Origin: Atopsyche davidsoni
Taxonomy: Eukaryota > Arthropoda > Insecta > Trichoptera > Hydrobiosidae
Length of the DNA: 64,000 nucleotides
Direction of reading: 5' to 3'
Assembly (NCBI GenBank): GCA_022113835.1
Contig: JAILWY010000029.1
Coordinates: forward strand, 692,001 to 756,000
The notes below the pieces were generated by a model. The model was not told the origin of the DNA and ran no database searches. It saw only the letters and a list, made by a program, of their open reading frames with translations. This document shows positions 56,439 to 64,000 of the stretch, piece after piece. Position numbers and translations under genes: made by a program. Position 1 is the stretch's first letter; each line of letters starts with the position of its first letter.

Positions 56439-57310
56439 CGGTGTGTGCATTAATTTTTTCGGATTTTTTCGTGTAATTGGAGCTTTATTATAAAAAATTG
56501 GTACAATATATTCTATTCAAAGTATTGTCACTACTTTTTCCCATCTTTCGGGAAAATTATGGATTCCATCCCAAAAGAACTGTTCGTCTTTTGAAGCCAA
56601 GAAAGAATCAAGCCAATTTTTGAGACCCTGTTTAGAAGTGAAGCGTATTCCAGAAAGGGCATTCTGCATCGAAAGAAACAAGTGGTAGTCGGAAGGGGCA
56701 AGGTCTGGGCTATAAGGCGGGTGAGGCAGAACTTCCCATCCACTGTTTTCTAAATATGTTTTAACCGGTTTAGCAACATGTGGCCGAGCATTGTAATGAT
56801 TTTCTTTCGACGTCTCTCAGCTTCAATTCATGTGGCACCCAATTTCCTTGCTTTTTAATCATTCCCAATGCTTTTAAGCATTTCGAAATTGTTACTTGAT
56901 CAACTCCCAATGATTCTGCTAGTTCTGCTTGCGTTCGACACGAGTCTTTATCGAGCAACGCCTCTTATTCTTCATCTTCGATTTTTTTTGGTTGGACTGG
57001 ACGTTCTTTGTCATCCACAACGAAATCACCACTTCTAAAGCGTTGAAACTAGTTCTCAAACGTTTGTTGCGATGGAGTATGTTCACCATAAACTTCACAC
57101 AGCAATCGGTGACTTTCAGCTAGTTTTTTCTTCCAATTGAAACAAAGAAGTATAGCTTCCACAAAAGTTGTTAAAGTACAAAAGTTGACATGTTGAGAGC
57201 TCAAAAGCAACAATGACGCTTCACAATGAAATGTTAAAGTATAGCCTGATGCGATTCAATACTAGTAACGCCATCTCTTAGAAAATCCGAAAAAATTAAT
57301 GCACACACCG
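56439..57310 (-). mobile_element. mariner transposon with internal deletion, 872 bp
   Basis: Ends CGGTGTGTGCATTAATTTTT are inverted at both sides, with TA duplications at 56437-56438 and 57311-57312. It is about 400 bp shorter than a full-length mariner because the centre of the transposase gene is missing. Its terminal repeats differ from those of the 16.7 kb mariner, so it is a different family. Confidence 0.95.
56517..57191 (-). pseudogene. mariner transposase, deleted and interrupted
   Basis: From an ATG at 57191, the N-terminal DNA-binding region is readable: NWKKKLAESHRLLCEVYGEH, then ALLDKDSCRTQAELAESLGV and an intact NWVPHEL linker. In-frame stops replace residues after TFEN and after KKIEDEE, and a frameshift lies near the start. 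After RDVER the gene jumps to [19 protein letters not shown], removing roughly 140 residues with the first two catalytic aspartates (His-Tyr stands where His-Asp is expected). The C-terminal [12 protein letters not shown] with the third Asp survives. Confidence 0.9.
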
Positions 57311-57319
57311 TATAGTTTA

Positions 57320-57800
57320 ATAGAATATATGTATCCTTCGTGTTATAAAACCTCCGTTGCTTGGCACTGGCCGCGCCTTGCACTCTCCTGTAATTATGCT
57401 GCACTTGCAGCGCGAGGCTCACTCGGGGGCATTATGCGACCCCCCTGCACCCCCCCTACACCCCCCTCAACAGCAGGCTCTGCTGATATCTCGCATTGCT
57501 CGTGGAAAAGGGTCTTGGAAACAATGTGTGGACACACGGCACAGCAAGTGTCAAAGAGACAGAGAAGTGTCTTCCTAGAGTTTCACCGCCGAGATTATGA
57601 AATTAATTTTACGACCGATCAAATTTATGTGTTCTGACAATTCTATGGTTGACAAAGTTCATATTATATTTTAGCAGCTCACTGTTGCTTGAATTTGATT
57701 TAAATTAACACTTTACGAGATCTATTGAAAAAAAAGTGGTGCCGAATGTGTTCAAGATAGTAGAATTCATATTTCAGCTGACGGAATTGTTTTAAAAAAA
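57320..57800. other. non-coding block
   Basis: A GC-richer, C-run-containing patch (57420-57480) is followed by AT-rich DNA. Frames of 73-112 codons on the plus strand have no recognisable content. Confidence 0.45.
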
Positions 57801-57801
57801 A

Positions 57802-57984
57802 TTATGGTGTTTTACATAGTGGGAATGGTTCACTTGATCCACGGGCTGTTTGAATAGATAAGTTATATAATACTTCACTTGTTGTGTTGTCGATGTTATC
57901 CGATAGTTTGCCTGCACGCTGACAGCCAATGCATGATAGAGATTTCACAAATCCAAAGGAACCGAGGAATAAGATATATCCCAT
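57802..57984 (-). other. 60-codon open frame with signal-peptide-like start
   Basis: From an ATG at 57984: MGYILFLGSFGFVKSLSC, a hydrophobic stretch that could be a signal peptide ending before the first Cys, then IGCQRAGKLSDNIDNTTSEV (one N-glycosylation-type NTT) and a Pro-rich tail ending PLCKTP and TAA. Three cysteines. Composition is protein-like, and the final CTATGTAAAACA could also be a donor, making this a first exon. No family recognised. Confidence 0.25.
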
Positions 57985-58009
57985 TGTGCGACTAAGATAA
58001 CTCAAAACG

Positions 58010-60050
58010 TAAAACCATCATAACTTCGTGCCAAGTACATAAGAATATATATAAAATCATAGCAGTTTATAATTCAAATATGTAAACAGCTGAGCTTTGG
58101 TTGAAGTTAGATTTTCTTTGTAAGTAAACGCGGGACCTCCGCAGGTTAAACAGTTATCCGGGGAATCCGTCGGTGTTGCCAATTAAGAAAAATAAAAATG
58201 AGAAATAAAAGAGCAATAAAGTCCGTCCGATCGATTCGAACGTGTAGTAGCTTTTTTATGACAACATTAACTCTATAATTTATTGTCAATGGTTTTCTTT
58301 TTTTTAGTTTTTGAAGTCTGGCCGAAACAGAAGCGAGAGAGAAATTATTGTTTTTTTTTTTTTTTTTTAAACTTTTCGATGTGTGAATGATTTGTAGAAA
58401 GCGATTTACTGTGTCATATTTGTTTTTCTCCCAAGTAAGACGTCTTGCGATGGGATACTCGGTGTTAAAAAAATACTCGTATACATTTAAAATATACAAT
58501 TTTTAGGTGCTGTTGGGGCAAAATTAAAAATAAATTATTCCTTTGTATATCTTGTTACAAAATACACCGAGCAAAATCTTAGTTATTTCTGTTTTTCCTA
58601 AAACAAACTTCCAAAGTATATAAATAAAATTCATAGCTCTCTCTGGAACCAGACGGCTTCAAAGTTTGGGAAGGCCTGGTCTCGTAATAGAGACATCTTG
58701 TAGTGTCAGATCGAGACAGCCTGGGAGTGTTTTGTTTCTGAGACGGTATTATCAAAAACCACCTATACAAAAGACCGGAGCGCTCACAACATTAAACCAT
58801 TAAAACCGGGGTTTATTTGATTTGTCCGTGATCAATATTTATTGTATGCGTTGTCATTTAATAAACTATTAAAATAATAATACAATCTAGGCAATAGGCC
58901 AATGCAATACGTACACTATGTATATTTCCTATACTGACAGCATTTAAAGTTTATAAAAAATATATATGATATTTTTCGAGATGTTGCTTTGTCTGCATAT
59001 TAGATGACTTCTGTACGATTCCTTCATGTCTTGGGGCGAAGGGTGGCCTCCGGCCTCGGCCTCAGCCCCGCTGCAGAGGTGGCTGCGCGCGACACGTAGC
59101 GCGAAACGCCAGGCCGCCTGCTGGCGTTTCATCCGATTATGTCCGATGCCGCGCGAGCGTCTCCAGCCCGTCTAATTGACAGGAGTCACAGCGCCGGGGG
59201 CGTATCGATACTCGCCTCCCCCCTCTGGACGTCACCCGTCGGCTTGCAAAACCCGCTCTGGGTGTTTTCAATACATATTAATACAAGACATAAAAAAAAA
59301 ATCAGAGCTAGTTTTTGGAACTCGACGATTCGTATCGCCGATGAAAATGAGATATAGCCCGACCGTCATATATAATTTAATTTGTGTCGTGTACTGATGA
59401 ATGAGACGCGGTTACCTTGATTAAGAAAATGACCGAAACGTTACAGCCGGAAACAGCTGCAATCGTATCAGACCGCTTTCATCTGTTTATCTACACACTC
59501 TTCCGTTTGCGATCCTAGTGAATCTTATTTGGTAGACAGACTGCTGAAGTTGACAGTATATATGGAAGTAGAGAGACATCATCGTTGCTCGGTCGGTATT
59601 AAATTTTTATTTTATTTTTAAAGAATGCATATATTATGGGGAGATTGTTTAACTGCTTAAAAGCATGTCACCAAAAAATATCGCCGAACGCATAGAAATT
59701 GCAATCCACTCTGTTTTATTATCGCGTTACAAGTAGAGTTGAACACCGACGCGACTCTCCGTTGAGCCGGCATTCCCGCCGCTGCGATCTCTACATTAGC
59801 ATGCGGCTTGCAGAATCATTTTTTCCCTTTCGAGATAGCCATCTCTCTCACTTAGTCCGAGATTAGCATCTACTCTGATCTACGCTTTTACTAAAGTCGT
59901 TTTTTATATTTCATTGTGTCCGATGTAACACCGCCCGGGGCCGGCGGCGCATTGTTAAGTCTTGTATTAAACATTCAAAAGTATTTCTTTTTAAATTTGT
60001 AATTTCTCTTTTTTTTATTCTCTCGTATATGGCATGAACCGGTTTTGTTA
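58010..60050. other. non-coding block
   Basis: A GC patch at 59030-59240 and long T runs near 58350. At 59418-59450 TTGATTAAGA and GACCGAAACGTTAC repeat the signature of the 33.2 and 40.1 kb hairpins without a stem. No gene supported. Confidence 0.45.
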
Positions 60051-60054
60051 TTAT

Positions 60055-60077
60055 ACATATATATATATATATATATT
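60055..60077. repeat. TA microsatellite
   Basis: About eleven TA units. Confidence 0.9.
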
Positions 60078-60177
60078 TAGTATTTTTGAAAATATGGCCA
60101 AAATAGGATAGATACCTAATGCTTTTTTTACCATCGTCAGGAGCTTTCTCTCTTTGCGTATTATGTGCAAGACTATC

Positions 60178-60330
60178 TTATTTTTGACGTGGTTGTTCCA
60201 TGAATTTGCGCCTGTGGCTGGAAGTCGGGAGTACAACCGAATTAACAAGATGGTCAGCAACCTCATCCGAGGAGAGGCATCTGATGAAGAATATACGTAT
60301 AAATTTGTATGTTTTTATTAAAAACGGATT
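60178..60330 (-). repeat. formerly coding repeat shared with 46.1 kb
   Basis: On the minus strand the frame reads IRIFFIRCLSSDEVADHLVN, then SVVLPTSSHRRKFMEQPRQK and a stop. The 46.1 kb copy reads FFFKCFSSEEFGDHF in the corresponding frame. Substitutions that keep residue type suggest descent from a protein-coding mobile element. Family unknown. Confidence 0.35.
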
Positions 60331-60439
60331 ATTTCTAAACAAACTTTGTGAAAGCAATATAATGCCTTCAGAAGTTCGCTTCGTATTTTCTTTATTTTTC
60401 ATTTATTTTTTAGTAGAGATTACGAGGTACGAATTCATC

Positions 60440-62160
60440 AGGACCGGGTTCGATTCCCACCTGTGGATCTCGCCGTCAGTTGAAGATCTTGCGATCGACA
60501 AAATTCTTGTAAATAAAAATACTTGGCAAATATTGGATGCGAGCACCCTTATCGGCAGTACGCAGAATGTAAGTCCCCGAGCGCTGTTGGGTCGATCGGG
60601 TCCCTAATGGCTGCATGGCATGTTATTCTGGTGATTACTTAACAATTGAAAATTCACATGCAGGCTGGCGAATTATTATTTCACTCCGTTTTGATTGTAA
60701 TAACAGAGGTGCCCGTGGACGTAACGGCAGGGTGAATAATGTAGATTGTACCATTGCGCTGTCTTTCGGTTTTTGTTCACTGCTGACGCGACGGCCGAGC
60801 ACTTGTTCAAGCACGGCATTGGGATGCTCAACCACGATCATGTTGAGAATACTGCATAATCCATGGCCGTGTGAGTATTTTGTGTTTGTTACTTCGCATT
60901 GATTTGCCGGGTATCCGCAGCGTTGTGTGCGCGAGCTGGGCCCAAATATGACTTATCGTAGTATCGAATAGTTATTCCACCTCTTTATAATTGATCAGGT
61001 ATTCCCGGCATCAGCGCCTGCTTAATTATCGCCGGAGCCGCGATAATCTGCGATTACGCGAGCCCTAAGTGGCGACACTGGAACTAATTGTAAAGTCGTT
61101 TGTATTAATCTGCGAATGATAATGTTCTGCGGGAAGTTTGTTTGTGTTTAGTCGCTTAGCGCTGGCCTCGCTCGGCCCGGTGATTTATGGGATCCCACGG
61201 TCGGGGATATTAAAATTATCAACCCTGACTCTGACTCGGCAGAACGCAAAGTGTGATAAATAACATTAATCTCAGGAACTGCTCTCACGTGTGGAGGGCA
61301 CAATCAATGGCGGAGGATAGTCGAGGCAGGGGCAAGGAGGCACTCGGTAGCTCACCCAGCCCTGGACACACGCCTGAAAAGCATACAATATATTATGTAG
61401 AGAGTAATCGAGACAGGCTTAAAGGAGCACTCGGTAGAAACAATTATGGAAGCTGTACTAACCCTAACCCTGCGACTTTGTCGGACTCACAAAATTTATT
61501 ATAGAACCACGCACGGAAAACGTACAAACAATAGGAGAGTATAATAGAGGCTGAGTAAAGAGCACTCAGTATCAACGATGAGAGAAGGTGACCCAACCTA
61601 ACATATCCCCACGTATGAAAAGCACATAATCAATAGTAGAATATAATGTAAGGTTATAAAAATAAATAGCAGTTATGACCCACTCAGTCGTAGATTTTCA
61701 ATGCAGTTACAAACTATGCAGCAGGTGTTACAGTATATTCAAGATTTCCTCTTGTCGTGAATTTTCCTCACAAGTCCCCCCTTGGATGTACTTTTTTTTA
61801 TGCAATAACCCCCACGCTCTGAACCATTCGAGCGATCATTCTCGAGTGAGGTAAGATGGATCGATTATTAAATTTGACTCGCTCGTTAGGGAGTATTGCT
61901 TATCGATTTTCAGTGGTAAACCAACCCTTATCCGCTCGCGAGTTGTCTACACACAACAAGTAATCGAACTAGACCCCTTCGCAATCAGCTGTCTTCCGAT
62001 TTGATTTTTTCGCTTTCGATGTATGTTATTTTATCACATACTAATTTAGTAATTTTATATGTTTTCGCCATTATGACAATTGTTTTCAAATTCGTATGAA
62101 TTAGTTATAATATATAATATAAAATAATTTTGTGATTTTTCCACATGTTTAATTTTATTG
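60440..62160. other. non-coding block
   Basis: GGGTTCGATTCCC near 60454 is a perfect B-box-like sequence, perhaps a SINE end. CpG-rich patches at 60690-60830 and 61000-61200. No gene supported. Confidence 0.45.
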
Positions 62161-62370
62161 GTGACCGGTTTCGCGAACCTTTCATCAATGAAATTAAATA
62201 TGTGAAAAAATCAAAGTATTTTATTTAATTAAAATATCAAAATGGAAATCCACCAAGTACTCTCCGTCAAAAATATTGAATAATGATAAGTACACCACCT
62301 TATTGTTGAAAGCTATTGATAAAGTTAAATATGCAATGATCCCAGCACGGGTATTGAAACTCACAGCAAA
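62160..62370. repeat. two GAAAC-core repeat signatures
   Basis: At 62161-62192 (minus strand) TTGATGAAAGGTTCGCGAAAC, and at 62335-62362 (plus) CAATGATCCCAGCACGGG followed by TATTGAAAC. Both show the TGATGA ... GAAAC order of the dispersed family. No larger element is visible. Confidence 0.3.
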
Positions 62371-63060
62371 GGCAGCCAAAACCTGCGGTCATACCTAGAA
62401 TTGTTACCTTCACGAAATCACCTATCTCTCTTGCTTTTAGATAAGGCATTTCGTGGACCCCGCCTTGCCAACCTGTTGGCTGACAAATCAGGATCTCTGC
62501 AACCCATCAGTAAAGTTGTGATTTCCCATCCATTGCTGAGTCGTAACCGAGTCGTATATAATATGTCTCCCCCTGTAGTTAAATTTTGTCGCCCTCTCCC
62601 TCTCGCACCCGCAAAGTAATAAGTCATTCCAGAAAGAGAGAAAATACTAAAGGGGGGGAGACAAACCCATTAAATGAAATTGACGAAATTTAAAATGATT
62701 TTTATTTAAAACGGTTTTTTTTTATTCCTTTACTTTTATCGTTTTTCAACTCGTTGTCTGCAGACTTACTGAAATAAATTAGATTATTTTTTTAATAGGC
62801 AATGCTTTCGTTTAGTTTTCGTTATTCAGCCAGGTTTTGTGACGGTCGCCTTGGAGCCTGAAAAGAATCATTACGTTCTGACAAAAGAACGTTATGCGTC
62901 ACATCAACAGAGGCAAGCAGTTTTGCTTACTGAATACAAACAAGCGTAAATGAATTAATATCGTGAAAAGTATCATGTTTGTTTTGATAAAAATAGTGAA
63001 AATGCGCTTAAATTTGTATGTTTAAAAATACGTTTGGGCAAAAATGCTTGATTGCTAGTG
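62370..63060. other. non-coding block
   Basis: A 62401-62627 stretch is open on both strands without recognisable content. No other feature. Confidence 0.5.
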
Positions 63061-63066
63061 TTGACC

Positions 63067-63077
63067 GCACGCCACTG
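63067..63077 (-). repeat. CAGTGGCGTGC terminus (solo, inverted)
   Basis: Reads CAGTGGCGTGCGGTCAACA on the minus strand, like the right end of the 4669-5046 element (CAGTGGCGTGCGGTTCACA). Confidence 0.45.
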
Positions 63078-63191
63078 GTTTACACGTATAATTATTTAGT
63101 TGTTTCGCACACTCGCATGCACCGGCGGCGGACAGGTTCCCCCGGCTGAAATTGCGGCTAATAGCTCGCGTTTACCCGCTCCCCCCTCGTG

Positions 63192-63263
63192 CCGGGGCGC
63201 GGGGGCGGAGGCAGGGGCGGGGGCAGGGGCAGGGGCGGGGGCAAGGGCAGGGGCGGGGCGGGG
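63192..63263 (+). repeat. G-rich minisatellite (GGGGCA units)
   Basis: About ten 6-bp units GGGGC[AG] with G4-5 runs; strongly quadruplex-prone. The plus frames translate as Gly-Ala repeats and the minus as Ala-Pro repeats, without a gene. Confidence 0.85.
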
Positions 63264-63639
63264 ACCCGCGGAGGCGCCGTCCGGCCTTGGCGGGTCCCCG
63301 CCGCGGAGGATTTGCATTATTTAATATCGATTGACTAGTCTCACGGGTGCGTTTAATAATTTAAAACCTGCACTTTTATTCATAAAAAAAAAAAAAAAAC
63401 AGTATTGCAATATAATCCCAGATTTATTTTATTGCTGGAGGTTATATTTAGACTGAGTCGTTGCCGTAGGCATATAGGCATCGGAATACGGACTAGATGG
63501 CTTGACAGTGCAAATTTGGAAACCTTTTGACCACTTTAAACCTTTAAAGCTATGCTTCGCTTATCTCAATCCTATTCCCATTACAAAATGGCATAATGAG
63601 ACCATGGTTTGTGGTTCTTCGACGTCTCATACAGAAATC

Positions 63640-63735
63640 ATGTCCTGTGGTCCTGTCCCCTAGTTGACTCTAAACACTGCACTATACGCGCGCATCGGAC
63701 CACCATCGCTCTAACCGCTTTGGCACACCGATCTC
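63640..63735 (-). repeat. tRNA-like sequence, probable SINE head
   Basis: On the minus strand from 63735: GTGTGCCAAAGCGGTTAGAGCG is a good A-box; a B-box is not evident downstream. Differs from families S1 and S2 in detail, so it may be a third family or a diverged S1 copy. Confidence 0.4.
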
Positions 63736-63739
63736 ATTG

Positions 63740-64000
63740 ATTTTAATTTCGCTTCAACAAACGTAGCTACAGCAAAGACATGACATTTTTTAACCAACAT
63801 GTGTAGCCAAAATGTAGCACTTAATTTTTATAATATTTTTTTACATTTGTGCATTACATTACAGTGCATTTATTTAATCATTCATGCCTTAAATCAATCA
63901 AATTACTTATACTACCGTTTGTATTAAACTGTGTGTATTTAAAACCTGATATCTCCCTGAAATCCAAGAAGCTTTATTTAATTAATTTTGTTTTAATTTC
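63740..64000. other. non-coding end of window
   Basis: AT-rich; nothing identifiable. Confidence 0.6.

Noticed and set aside
63100..63334. Gly-Ala / Ala-Pro repeat proteins
   Set aside because: Translations of the G-rich minisatellite.

Overview
This window is 64 kb of animal nuclear DNA, almost certainly from an insect. The background is AT-rich and carries mariner and piggyBac transposons, tRNA-derived SINEs, a short TTAGG-type telomeric tract and spliceosomal intron signals. There is no operon structure. No complete protein-coding gene can be supported. The longest open frames belong to dead transposons or to CpG-dense islands, where open frames arise by chance. The order cannot be fixed from the sequence; dense unsuppressed CpG argues for a lineage with little germline CpG methylation.

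Layout. 0-15 kb: AT-rich non-coding DNA with GC islands. It includes a compact block near 4.1-4.3 kb with an NRF1-type palindrome, an inverted CCAAT box and two CTCF-like sites, then a 378-bp element with CAGTGGCGTGC inverted ends. 15-26 kb: the transposon-rich core. It holds a hAT-type miniature element, a tRNA-derived SINE, a piggyBac-like element split by a complete but frameshifted mariner, and three copies of a second piggyBac-derived miniature element that still encodes a piece of transposase N-terminus. 29.5-31.8 kb: inverted-repeat arms enclosing a broken, apparently spliced fragment of a YqaJ/lambda-exonuclease-like nuclease, which is the most unusual protein signal in the window. 33-42 kb: hairpins with a GGGACCGAAAC core, a second copy of the 15.6 kb SINE, a ~900-bp degenerate ~20-bp tandem array, and a candidate terminal exon on the minus strand at 41.9 kb. 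43-52 kb: several CpG-dense islands and SINE heads. 53-57 kb: a G-rich quadruplex-prone tract, a candidate internal exon at 54.5 kb (minus strand), a degenerate ~150-165-bp AT-rich array, and a second mariner with an internal deletion. 57-64 kb: mostly non-coding, with SINEs, microsatellites and a G-rich minisatellite.

The host may have a large gene on the minus strand whose introns fill much of the window (candidate exons at 54.5 and 41.9 kb), but these two exons do not join in phase directly, so at least one exon would be missing. Otherwise the window reads as intergenic or intronic DNA shaped by transposon insertion and decay, with regulatory-looking CpG islands between insertions.
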